Source: UTCHB3 sp002050155 (GTDB lineage: Bacteria; Bacteroidota; Ignavibacteria; Ignavibacteriales; Ignavibacteriaceae). Taken from it: a DNA stretch of 64,000 bases. The notes under the pieces were generated by a model. It was given only the letters and a program-made list of their open reading frames with translations. It was not told where the DNA came from and did not search any database. Shown piece after piece: positions 32,295 to 40,953 of this stretch. The first letter of the stretch is position 1, and every line of letters starts with the position of its first letter. The translations under genes were made by a program, and so were the position numbers. The DNA lies in contig CP129491.1 in assembly GCA_030584105.1 (NCBI GenBank), forward strand, positions 434,001-498,000, in the 5' to 3' direction.

Positions 32295-32427
32295 TTTGGC
32301 TCGTTCGATAAATTTGGTCTGAAAAAATACGAAAATCACACGATTTTTCCGAATTATTTGTTAATTTTGTAAGTTAATACCAACCGAATTATCGATCGAG
32401 TACTCATAAATTAATTGTGGAGAAAAT

Positions 32428-33792
32428 ATGTTAAGTAATAATGGCGGCTTTCGCTCATTCTTTTTGTTGCTTATTGCAGCAGTGGCGTTTTATGGATTTA
32501 CCTACATTCCCGAGGGCATTGAAGTGGGTCCATTCAGCAGCAAGAAAATTGATGTGATCTCCGAGATTAGGGTTGATGGGACTGCTCTTAACAACGATGG
32601 GCAAGTTAACGGCAGTTTAGGGGATGTATATGGTATATTCATGAAGAGTGATGTATTAACCGAAAATCACTACAATTCTTTTTATCAGATTGGTGGTGAA
32701 AACCAGGCAAAAGTTCCGATTTCAGGTAACACTTCACAGCTGAAATCGTTTGCTACGGCGTTAAAATCCGCAAAAAGCAAGCAGGTGAGGATAGCTTACT
32801 TTGGTGACTCTGCGATTGAAGGTGATAACATCTGCGCAGATTTCAGAGAAGCTCTCCAGAGCAAATATGGCGGCCAAGGAGTTGGTTTTGTAGCTATCAC
32901 AACTCAGGATAAGTCATTCAGAGGTTCCACAAAGCTTGATTTTTCGTCAAACTGGGAGAGCCAACTTGTTACACAGGGCAACCCTAAAAATGGCGCCGGG
33001 ATTTCGGGCGGAGTTTTCATTCCAAAGAATGGCAGTTGGGTAAAATATGAAACAACCTGGAGATACAAAACCGTTAGAAATTTTGATGTCGTAAAACTTT
33101 TTTATTCCAACGGTTCAGGAAGTTTCAACTACGAGTTTGATAGGGGCGGTTCGTATTCTGCACCTTTCAAAACCGGAAGTGGTGTCCAAATGACTGAAAT
33201 TACCCTGAAAGGCTCAAAATCTTTCAAATTGACTGCTACTAAAGACAAGCAAGCTTTACTTTACGGTGTTAGCTTAGAATCGGGAAATGGCGTCTATGTG
33301 GATAACTTCCCACTAAGAGGAGATGACGGAAATGCGTTGAAAAGGATTCCGAAAGCTAACCTTACAGCATTCAACAAGCTTTTGGGCTATGATCTTGTTA
33401 TTTTAAGCTTTGGTTTGAACTCAGTTGATAAAGTTAAAAACCCCTCGAGCTACGAAAAAGAGTTTGCGGAAGTAGTTAATTATGTGAAGAGTGCTATGCC
33501 GGGCGTGCCTATTCTGATTGTTGGGGTTGGTGACAAAGGTAAGAAGGTTGGCACGAGCTTCCAGACGAACGACAATGTTCTGAAATTAGTTGATGTTCAG
33601 AAGAATGTTGCTACAAGAACCGGTGTTGCTTTCTGGGATCTTTTTGCTGCAATGGGCGGAAAAGGTGCAATGGAAAGATGGGCGAAAGACAAACTTACCA
33701 CTGCAGATATGACACACCTTAGTGCCGAAGGCTACAAAAAAGTTGCCGGTATGCTGTATGATGCGTTAATGGACTATGCAGCCAAGAATTAA
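32428..33792 (+). CDS. SGNH/GDSL hydrolase-acyltransferase with internal beta-sandwich
   Basis: This 454-residue protein has one N-terminal membrane anchor (about 8-25) and an extracytoplasmic domain. SGNH blocks are AYFGDSAIEGDN (Ser128), SFGLNSVD (Asn) and DMTHLS (Asp427, His430), so all catalytic positions are present. Between blocks I and III lies an insert of beta strands (about residues 170-285), as in some peptidoglycan or alginate acyl-modifying SGNH proteins. It is 11 bp before the acyl-AMP ligase gene and near the MBOAT gene, and fills the place of DltD/PatB: it would transfer or edit acyl groups on an envelope polymer. The acceptor is unknown. Confidence 0.85.
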   Translation: MLSNNGGFRSFFLLLIAAVAFYGFTYIPEGIEVGPFSSKKIDVISEIRVDGTALNNDGQVNGSLGDVYGIFMKSDVLTENHYNSFYQIGGENQAKVPISGNTSQLKSFATALKSAKSKQVRIAYFGDSAIEGDNICADFREALQSKYGGQGVGFVAITTQDKSFRGSTKLDFSSNWESQLVTQGNPKNGAGISGGVFIPKNGSWVKYETTWRYKTVRNFDVVKLFYSNGSGSFNYEFDRGGSYSAPFKTGSGVQMTEITLKGSKSFKLTATKDKQALLYGVSLESGNGVYVDNFPLRGDDGNALKRIPKANLTAFNKLLGYDLVILSFGLNSVDKVKNPSSYEKEFAEVVNYVKSAMPGVPILIVGVGDKGKKVGTSFQTNDNVLKLVDVQKNVATRTGVAFWDLFAAMGGKGAMERWAKDKLTTADMTHLSAEGYKKVAGMLYDALMDYAAKN

Positions 33793-33803
33793 CCGGTGAA
33801 AAT

Positions 33804-35510
33804 TTGGAAAAATATAAAAATCTTTGGGAACGCTGGGCGGATAACACCCGGCGTTTTCCCGATAAAGACGCGATTGTACATTGGAAAGCAGGAGAGGAAC
33901 CATTCAGATGGTCTTTTAAGAATTTGTTTGATACTGCAAACAAATTTTCCGTTTTATTACAAAAACAAGGGATTAAACGCGACCAGGTGTGTGCGATAAT
34001 AATTCGTCATAACCCGATGTTTTTCCCGCTTTATCTTGGTATTGCAGGCTTGGGAGCAATTCCTGCAGTGCTTGCTTATCCAAACCCGAGGTTGCACCCG
34101 GATAAATTTAAGTCGGGAGTGGAGGGTATGTCCCAGCGTTCCGGTTTGGATTGGATATTCACCGAGCGGGACCTCGAACCAATTATCTCACCCTTAGTTA
34201 CTAAAGAAGGGAGCACGATTAAGGGGCTGCACTTCCCGTTGGAGTGGGACAGAGAATTTACACTCAGCCGGGAAGACAGTGCTCTGTTAGATTCGATCAG
34301 AGGATCAATAGTTGAAACAGACCCCGTGTTGTTGCAACACTCTTCCGGAACAACAGGTTTACAGAAACCGGTGCTTCTTTCGCAACGGGCTGTTTCTGAC
34401 CATGTTGACAATTACGCCGAATCGATCAATCTTACCAAAGAGGATAAAATTGTCAGTTGGCTGCCGCTGTACCATGATATGGGTCTGATAGCCGCTTATC
34501 ATGTCCCCTTGGCTTACGGTATCACTTCCATTCAGGTTGATCCTTTCGAGTGGGTACTTGCGCCTTCTTTGCAGTTTGAAGCTTTAAACGCTGAAAAAGC
34601 AACTATTTGCTGGCTGCCTAATTTTGCTTATAACTTCATGGCAGACAGAATAGAAGAAGACGAAATGGAGGATATTTCGTTGAAAAGCCTTCGATTAGTG
34701 ATTAACTGCAGCGAGCCTGTAAGGAATGAAAGTCATAAAAAATTTGTGGCTGCATTTCAAAAATATGGGTTTAATCCGCTTGCTTTATCCGCCTCTTACG
34801 CAATGGCAGAAACCACATTTGCCGCCACCCAGACAACTCCGGGCGAACCAATCTTTACCTTAGAAGTTGACAGGGAAAGTCTTGCACAGGGAAAAGTTGT
34901 GCCGCCTGTTCCCGGTAAAGCATCCCGCGTTTGTGTTTCTTCAGGCAAGGTAATTAAAGGCTGTGTAGTTCGTATAGTTGACGAAACCGGAAAAGAATTG
35001 CCGGAAAACGGTGTCGGCGAGATCATTATACAATCGGTTTCCATGTTCGACGGTTACAGAAATTACCCTGAAAAGACAGCCGAAGTTCTTAAAGACGGTT
35101 GGTATTACAGTGGTGATTACGGCTTCAAACTAAACGGTGAACTTTTTGTTATCGGCAGAAAGAAAGATATAATAATCGTTGCCGGTAAAAATATCTATCC
35201 CGAGGATGTTGAAGATGCGGTCGGCGCAGTTGAAGGTATTCTCCCCGGGCGTGTTATCGCTTTTGGTGAAGAAGACCCGGAACTTGGTACAGAAGAGATA
35301 AGTGTAGTAGCCGAAACCCCTTATGAAGATGAAACCGAGAAAAAACAATTGATCCAAAGGGTGAGAATGAAAGGAACATCCGTAGATATGACCATCACGA
35401 ATGTTTACTTAGTTCCGCCCCGCTGGTTGATTAAAAGTTCCGCCGGAAAACCAAGCCGCAAAGCGAACAAAGAACGAATTGCGGAAATGAAAGACTTGAA
35501 TAAACAGTAA
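33804..35510 (+). CDS. Fatty acyl-AMP-ligase-like enzyme
   Basis: This 568-residue enzyme belongs to the ANL superfamily. LLQHSSGTTGLQKPVLLSQ is the nucleotide loop, VSWLPLYHDMGLIAAYH is characteristic of fatty acyl-AMP ligases (FAAL), and WYYSGDYGFKLNGELFVIGRKKDIIIVAGKNIYP gives the hinge region; the C-terminal Lys is in SSAGKPSRKANKER. FAAL-type enzymes load acyl groups onto carrier proteins rather than CoA, and a single-domain carrier gene follows by 13 bp. The start is a TTG at 33804 with GGTGA upstream. Together with the carrier, MBOAT and SGNH genes this suggests an acylation system of Dlt logic. Confidence 0.88.
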   Translation: MEKYKNLWERWADNTRRFPDKDAIVHWKAGEEPFRWSFKNLFDTANKFSVLLQKQGIKRDQVCAIIIRHNPMFFPLYLGIAGLGAIPAVLAYPNPRLHPDKFKSGVEGMSQRSGLDWIFTERDLEPIISPLVTKEGSTIKGLHFPLEWDREFTLSREDSALLDSIRGSIVETDPVLLQHSSGTTGLQKPVLLSQRAVSDHVDNYAESINLTKEDKIVSWLPLYHDMGLIAAYHVPLAYGITSIQVDPFEWVLAPSLQFEALNAEKATICWLPNFAYNFMADRIEEDEMEDISLKSLRLVINCSEPVRNESHKKFVAAFQKYGFNPLALSASYAMAETTFAATQTTPGEPIFTLEVDRESLAQGKVVPPVPGKASRVCVSSGKVIKGCVVRIVDETGKELPENGVGEIIIQSVSMFDGYRNYPEKTAEVLKDGWYYSGDYGFKLNGELFVIGRKKDIIIVAGKNIYPEDVEDAVGAVEGILPGRVIAFGEEDPELGTEEISVVAETPYEDETEKKQLIQRVRMKGTSVDMTITNVYLVPPRWLIKSSAGKPSRKANKERIAEMKDLNKQ

Positions 35511-35523
35511 ATAAGAGAGTGTA

Positions 35524-35754
35524 ATGATTTCTGAAAGACTTAAAAGTACGATCTTAAAACAGCTTGAACTGGAAGATTACGACATCCAGGACGATACAAA
35601 AGCCAACACTGTGCCGGGTTGGGACTCGCTCAGCCACGCAAATGTTATTTTAGCTATCGAAAAGGAATACAATATCAGGCTGAAGCACATTGAAGTTCTT
35701 AAGTGCAAGAACATCGGTGACTTACAGGTTCTTGTTGATTCCAAACTTTCGTAA
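35524..35754 (+). CDS. Acyl carrier protein
   Basis: This 76-residue acyl or peptidyl carrier has the 4'-phosphopantetheine site at Ser35 in PGWDSLSHANVILAIEKEY, followed by the usual IRL and helix III/IV pattern KCKNIGDLQVLVDSKL. It is not the housekeeping AcpP, which is normally next to fabF; here it lies between the FAAL-like ligase and the MBOAT. The spacing (13 bp and 18 bp) indicates co-translation. It most likely shuttles the acyl group to the MBOAT, as DltC does for D-alanine. Confidence 0.93.
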   Translation: MISERLKSTILKQLELEDYDIQDDTKANTVPGWDSLSHANVILAIEKEYNIRLKHIEVLKCKNIGDLQVLVDSKLS

Positions 35755-35772
35755 TTTTTAACAGGCTGTAAA

Positions 35773-37281
35773 TTGATTTTTGATATCGACTTTAACAAAT
35801 TGTTGGGGTTGTTCGAATATAACCCGGACAACCTCCTTCAATTTGGCACCCTTACCTTCATGTTTCTTTTGGCGTTGGGGTTGTTGATCTACCATGCGTT
35901 GTATTCAAACCAGCGTTTGCGTGCAACATTTCTTCTAATATTCTCCTTTTTTATCTACTACAAGTTAGGTGGTCTTACGCTGCTGTTGTTAGTAGGGGTA
36001 GGGGTTGCTAACTACTATTTTGGCTACCTGCTATTCCGGATAAAAGATATTGATACCAGAAGATATGTTCTGTGGGGGATGGTTGTTGCGAATATCGCTT
36101 TGTTGGGATATTTCAAATATACAAACTTTTTCCTTTCGCAGATTGCCGCTTTTCAGGACGCCGAGTTTACCGCTTTGGATATAATTCTGCCCGTCGGTAT
36201 TTCTTATTATATTTTCAAAGTGCTGAGTTATCTTTTCGATATTTACTACGAAAAATATGAAGAATTGCCGCGGCTTGATGATTTTATGCTCTATGTTACA
36301 TTCTTTGCCAATGTGCAGTTGGGGCCTATTGACAGAGCAAATGAATTCATCCCGCAGATACAAGAGAACCTTTTTACTTCTGAAGAAGGGCGGCGGATAA
36401 CCGGCTTGGCTGTATTCTTTATTGCCTCCGGCATAATTAAAAAGATGATAATAGCCGACTATATCTACCTCAACTTTATCAGCAGGATTTTTGAAGACCC
36501 GCTCCGGTTTACGGGAGCTGAAAATCTGCTGGCGATTTATGGTAACTCGATACACATCTATTTTGATTTTTCAGGCTATTCTGATATGGCAGTTGGTTTG
36601 GCGCTGTTGTTCGGTTATAAGATAATCGACAACTTTAACTCACCCTACAAAGCAACAAGCGTAGCCGAGTTTTGGCGCAGATGGCACATATCGCTTTCAA
36701 GATGGTTGTTAGACTATTTGTTCACCCCTGCACAGATGGGGATGCGCAGAATGGGGCAGTGGGGTAACGCACTGGCACTGCTTATAACATTTGCGCTTTG
36801 CGGTTTATGGCACGGTGCAACCTGGGGGTTCATCCTTTGGGGTACGGTTCACGGGTTGATAATGGGTGTTTCGGTAGTGACAAAGAAACTTAGGAAAAAA
36901 GGGCTTACCACTGTTGGAATCAAGGAAAGCAAGTGGCTCAATTTTGTCCGGGCGTTCATTACTTTCCATGTTATTACGATTACCTGGATTTTGTTCCGTG
37001 TTGATACATTAGAGAAGATACCGATGATTTGGGATCAGCTGACGGATAACTTCCACGCAACGGTACTGGAACAATTTTACGGGGGTTTCCCCGGAGTGGT
37101 TATTCTCTCGGCGATTGGGTTAGTCATGATATTCTTCCCTGAAAAGTGGAAAGAGAACCTTAAAGAGTTTATAGTAAGCATCCCATTATGGGCGCAGGGG
37201 TTAGTACTCGGATTGGTAATCTATCTTGCCTCACAGATAATGATGGCAGATATGGTGCCGCCGATTTATTTTGATTTCTAA
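35773..37281 (+). CDS. MBOAT-family membrane O-acyltransferase
   Basis: This 502-residue membrane protein has about 10-12 hydrophobic segments. MBOAT signatures are ILPVGISYYIFKVLSY, FDFSGYSDMAVGLALLFGY, EFWRRWHISLSRWLLDYLF and CGLWHGATWGFILWGTVHG, with the catalytic His347 and the conserved His305. It resembles DltB/AlgI/PatA, which pass an acyl group across the membrane to an extracytoplasmic acceptor. The start is a TTG at 35773, 18 bp after the carrier stop. The genes SGNH, FAAL, ACP and MBOAT run in one direction with gaps under 20 bp. Confidence 0.92.
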   Translation: MIFDIDFNKLLGLFEYNPDNLLQFGTLTFMFLLALGLLIYHALYSNQRLRATFLLIFSFFIYYKLGGLTLLLLVGVGVANYYFGYLLFRIKDIDTRRYVLWGMVVANIALLGYFKYTNFFLSQIAAFQDAEFTALDIILPVGISYYIFKVLSYLFDIYYEKYEELPRLDDFMLYVTFFANVQLGPIDRANEFIPQIQENLFTSEEGRRITGLAVFFIASGIIKKMIIADYIYLNFISRIFEDPLRFTGAENLLAIYGNSIHIYFDFSGYSDMAVGLALLFGYKIIDNFNSPYKATSVAEFWRRWHISLSRWLLDYLFTPAQMGMRRMGQWGNALALLITFALCGLWHGATWGFILWGTVHGLIMGVSVVTKKLRKKGLTTVGIKESKWLNFVRAFITFHVITITWILFRVDTLEKIPMIWDQLTDNFHATVLEQFYGGFPGVVILSAIGLVMIFFPEKWKENLKEFIVSIPLWAQGLVLGLVIYLASQIMMADMVPPIYFDF

Positions 37282-37296
37282 AAAGGAGCGACGATC

Positions 37297-38472
37297 ATGC
37301 GGTCAATGCTTTTTTTAATACTAATACTGGGAATTACAATGCAGGCTCAGCAGTTTACTGAAGAGCAGATTTCAAATGCTATCGCAGGGGTTAAAAAGAA
37401 ATATGCACCCGACAAAAGGGTGGCTCTGTTCGATGTGCAGTTTTCGATAACCGGAAAAGATTTAACACTTACGGGCGAAACAAACCTAAAAGAGGCTAAA
37501 GCCGAGTTGTTAAGTTCGCTTAAGCAGTTCAACATTTCAGACGAAATAAAACTTTTACCTTCCGACGAGTTAAACGGATATGTTAAAGGTGTGGTGAACT
37601 TATCCGTTGCAAACATCAGATCGAAACCCGATCACCCTGCTGAATTGATTACACAAGCTCTGCTTGGTACTCCTTTGGAAATTCTGAAGGAGGGACCTGA
37701 CGAGTGGTATTTGGTTCAAACCCCTGAAGGATACATCGGGTGGTTGGATCATTCCGGGTTCCAGTCGTTCACAACCGATGAAATGCAAAAGTGGATGAAA
37801 TCGGATAAACTAATCTACACCGATATCTACGGGTTTGTTTACTCCGGTGAAGACCAAAAGGGTGGCACAATCTCCGATATTACAGGTGGAGGGGTGCTTA
37901 AACTTGAAGGGAAAGGGAAAAACTTCTTCAAGGTTGAGTTTCCCGACGGGCGCAAGGGTTTTGTGCCAAAAACGGCTGCACTTCCCGTGAAAGAGTGGTT
38001 AAAGGGGTTAAAACAAGCTCCAAAAGATGTGGAAAACACCGCAAAGAAATTCCTCGGCGTGCCCTATTTGTGGGGTGGCACTTCACCAAAAGGGATGGAT
38101 TGCAGCGGTTTCACTAAAACGGTCTATTTCTTAAACGGCATTGTACTTGCAAGGGATGCTTCGCAACAGGAACTTTACGGCGAACCCGTTGATATTTCAA
38201 ACGGATACGGAAATCTGAAAACCGGGGACCTTTTATTCTTCGGACCCGAGCCGGTTGAAGGGAAACCACAGCGGATAACACATGTTGGTATCTATCTGGG
38301 GGATTTAAAATTTATTCATGCTGCAGGAATGGTGGGAATTAACAGTTTCGACCCGAACAGCCCGATTTTCAGCGAATACAGAACCGGTATGTTCATTTCT
38401 GCTAAAAGAATTTTAACATCTAAAAACTACCCCGGTATTTTGAGGCTGACACCGGAATTTTTTACGAGGTGA
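37297..38472 (+). CDS. Secreted SH3 / NlpC-P60 peptidoglycan endopeptidase
   Basis: The 391-residue protein has a signal peptide, SH3-like repeats in the middle (e.g. VVNLSVANIRSKPDHPAELI, PDEWYLVQTPEGYIGWL and KVEFPDGRKGFVP) and a C-terminal NlpC/P60 domain. The catalytic Cys is in GMDCSGFTKTVYF and the His in THVGIYLGDLKFIHAAG. Such enzymes (YkfC-like) cut the gamma-D-glutamyl bond in stem peptides. The GGAG ribosome site is clear. It overlaps the following epimerase region by start placement and forms a murein-peptide pair with it. Its 15-bp distance from the MBOAT gene may place it in the same transcript. Confidence 0.9.
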   Translation: MRSMLFLILILGITMQAQQFTEEQISNAIAGVKKKYAPDKRVALFDVQFSITGKDLTLTGETNLKEAKAELLSSLKQFNISDEIKLLPSDELNGYVKGVVNLSVANIRSKPDHPAELITQALLGTPLEILKEGPDEWYLVQTPEGYIGWLDHSGFQSFTTDEMQKWMKSDKLIYTDIYGFVYSGEDQKGGTISDITGGGVLKLEGKGKNFFKVEFPDGRKGFVPKTAALPVKEWLKGLKQAPKDVENTAKKFLGVPYLWGGTSPKGMDCSGFTKTVYFLNGIVLARDASQQELYGEPVDISNGYGNLKTGDLLFFGPEPVEGKPQRITHVGIYLGDLKFIHAAGMVGINSFDPNSPIFSEYRTGMFISAKRILTSKNYPGILRLTPEFFTR

Positions 38473-38477
38473 AAATT

Positions 38478-39608
38478 ATGAACTCAAGACGAGATTTTAT
38501 TAAGAAAGCGTCACTTCTGGCAGGGGTGGCTGTGGTTCCGGGGAGTGCCAAAAACATTACAAATTTTGCAATTAACAGCATGAAAAATGATAAACTGAAA
38601 CTTAGTTTCAAACCTTACACTTTAGAACTGAAGCATGTTTTCACATTAGCCACCAGTTCAAGAACCACCACACCGGTGATGTTAACTGAAATCAGATATG
38701 GTGATTTGATAGGTTATGGCGAAGCCTCGATGCCCCCTTACCTTGGAGAAAGCCACGAGACAGTAGCTGCTTTCCTTTCTAAAGTAAACTTAGAGCAGTT
38801 TTCCGATCCTTTCAAAATGGAAGAAATTTTAGATTATGTGGATGGCGTAATGCCCGGTAACCCGGCGGCTAAGGCTTCGGTGGATATTGCGTTGCACGAT
38901 TTGGTGGGGAAGATTATCGGGCAGCCATGGTACAAAATTTGGGGTTACGACGCTACCAAAACTCCCTACACTTCCTTCACAATTGGGATTGATACCCCTG
39001 AAGTTGTAAGGCAAAAAGTGAAAGAAGCCGAGGAGTACAAAATTTTGAAAGTTAAATTAGGTCGGGATACCGACAAAGAGATGATTGAAACTATCAGATC
39101 GGTAACCGATAAACCGCTTTGCGTTGATGTGAACCAAGGTTGGAAAGATAAGCAGTTTGCACTTGACATGGCTCATTGGCTGCACGAAAGAGGGGTTGAG
39201 TTTTTAGAGCAACCGATGAGTAAAACAGACTATGATTCGCACGCCTGGCTTACTGAAAGAAGCCCGATACCGATAATTGGTGATGAAGCCGTGCAAGGGC
39301 CTAAAGATGTGGCTAAGGCAAAGGGCGCTTATAGCGGTATAAACATAAAATTGATGAAATGCGGCGGTATGCGCAATGCAAATAAAATGATTGCTCTGGC
39401 GCAGGCGTTCGATATGAAACTGATGATCGGATGCATGACAGAAACTTCGTGCGCTATTTCGGCGGCTGCACATCTTTCCCCTATGATGAATTGGGCGGAT
39501 TTGGACGGCGCCTTGCTGATTAGCAACGATGTGTTCCGAGGTACTACCGTTGAAGACGGTAAAGTAACTATTGCCCAACTCCCCGGTATTGGAGTGGAAA
39601 AATTATAA
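38478..39608 (+). CDS. Tat-exported L-Ala-D/L-Glu (dipeptide) epimerase
   Basis: The protein is of the enolase superfamily, muconate-lactonising subgroup. LKVKLG carries the KxK motif; DVNQGW, LEQPM and GDEAV hold the metal ligands; and NIKLMKCGG carries the second catalytic Lys. A twin-arginine signal MNSRRDFIKKASLLAGVAVV heads the protein, which suggests export after folding. The ATG at 38478 with GAGG 8 nt upstream is preferred over the in-frame GTG at 38469. Dipeptide epimerases normally act in the cytoplasm on L-Ala-D-Glu; an exported version next to NlpC/P60 is unusual. Confidence 0.87.
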   Translation: MNSRRDFIKKASLLAGVAVVPGSAKNITNFAINSMKNDKLKLSFKPYTLELKHVFTLATSSRTTTPVMLTEIRYGDLIGYGEASMPPYLGESHETVAAFLSKVNLEQFSDPFKMEEILDYVDGVMPGNPAAKASVDIALHDLVGKIIGQPWYKIWGYDATKTPYTSFTIGIDTPEVVRQKVKEAEEYKILKVKLGRDTDKEMIETIRSVTDKPLCVDVNQGWKDKQFALDMAHWLHERGVEFLEQPMSKTDYDSHAWLTERSPIPIIGDEAVQGPKDVAKAKGAYSGINIKLMKCGGMRNANKMIALAQAFDMKLMIGCMTETSCAISAAAHLSPMMNWADLDGALLISNDVFRGTTVEDGKVTIAQLPGIGVEKL

Positions 39609-39623
39609 TAATGGTGATCTTTT

Positions 39624-40952
39624 ATGTTAATTAACAAATTTTTGGTAAAAATTATTTTTTCAGTTTTAATTCTGTCTGCTGCAACGGTTCAAGCCGGTGG
39701 GGTTTTCCCTTTCAAGGTGCAGCGGGTTAACCTTAAAAATGGTTTTAAAGCTATTCTGATCCCTATTAAGGGGAGTGGTTTAGTTTCGTATTATACCGTT
39801 GTAAGAACCGGCAGCCGTGATGAGTGGGAGCCGGGGAAAAGCGGGTTCGCTCACTTTTTCGAGCACATGATGTTCAGAGGAACAGACAAATACCCGTTGT
39901 TTGATTCGGTTACCACTACAATTGGTGCGGATGCAAATGCCTACACGAGTGATGACCTCACGGTTTATCACCTGAATTTTGCCGCTGAGGATCTTGAAAA
40001 AGTTATGGATTTGGAGTCTGACAGGTTCATGAATCTAAACTACAAAAAAGATGAGTTTATGACGGAGTCGGGCGCTGTTTATGGTGAATACAGAAAAGGA
40101 ATAACAAACCCTTTTGAGGTTTTGTTTGAGAAATTCCAGGATATGGCTTTTGATAAACACACCTATAAGCATACCACAATCGGGTTTGAGGCAGATATTA
40201 AAGACATGCCTAATCAGTATGACTACAGCCTTACATTCTACAAACGCTATTACCGCCCCGAAAATTGTGTTTTGGTTATAACAGGTGATTTTGACCCTGA
40301 GAGTACAGCCAAAATGATTGAAAAATATTATTCAGCATGGAAACCGGGATATGTTGCCCCAAAAATCGAACCGGAACCGGTTCAAACTGCTCCGCGGGAG
40401 AGAACTGTTGAATACGACGGTAAAACACTGCCGATAGTTACAATAGGGTATAAGTGCGATGCTTTCGATGTAAAGAACAAGGAATATATGGCTATACTTC
40501 CTTTTGCAGACCTTGCCTTCGGCGAAAACAGTGATTTATACAGAAAATTGGTGCTCGAAGAGCAAAAGGTACAGTTTATTGCCGGCGACGCACCAATGAA
40601 GAGGGACCCCTTTCCTTTTATGATTTACACAAGGGTTAAATCGGAATCTGATATTGACTATGTAATTTCTGAAATTGAAGCCACTATTGAAAAATATAAG
40701 ACTGAACTTATAGACCCGGTGAAATTAGAAGGTCTAAAAAAGCGAATGAAATATGGCTTTTTGATGAGGTTAGATAGCCCCGAGGCAGTGGCTTCTTCTC
40801 TGCCTATGTATATTACCTTAACGGGTGATATAACCGTTATTGACGAATATTTCGACGCTTTGATGTCAGTAACCCCTGAAGATATACGAAATGCTGTTAA
40901 CCACTATTTCGTTAAAACAGGCAGAAATCAAGTTATTTTGAAAGGGAACTGA
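39624..40952 (+). CDS. M16-family zinc metalloprotease, active subunit
   Basis: This 442-residue protein has a signal peptide (through about residue 25) and the inverted zinc motif HFFEH (His77, Glu80, His81) with the downstream Glu (E..V..E pattern in TESGAVYGEYRKG). RTGSRDEWEPGKSGFAHF is characteristic of M16B. It is paired with the non-catalytic partner immediately downstream (1 bp apart), which is the usual M16B heterodimer. Location is periplasmic. Substrates are unknown; processing of misfolded or secreted peptides is typical. Confidence 0.92.
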   Translation: MLINKFLVKIIFSVLILSAATVQAGGVFPFKVQRVNLKNGFKAILIPIKGSGLVSYYTVVRTGSRDEWEPGKSGFAHFFEHMMFRGTDKYPLFDSVTTTIGADANAYTSDDLTVYHLNFAAEDLEKVMDLESDRFMNLNYKKDEFMTESGAVYGEYRKGITNPFEVLFEKFQDMAFDKHTYKHTTIGFEADIKDMPNQYDYSLTFYKRYYRPENCVLVITGDFDPESTAKMIEKYYSAWKPGYVAPKIEPEPVQTAPRERTVEYDGKTLPIVTIGYKCDAFDVKNKEYMAILPFADLAFGENSDLYRKLVLEEQKVQFIAGDAPMKRDPFPFMIYTRVKSESDIDYVISEIEATIEKYKTELIDPVKLEGLKKRMKYGFLMRLDSPEAVASSLPMYITLTGDITVIDEYFDALMSVTPEDIRNAVNHYFVKTGRNQVILKGN

Positions 40953-40953
40953 A

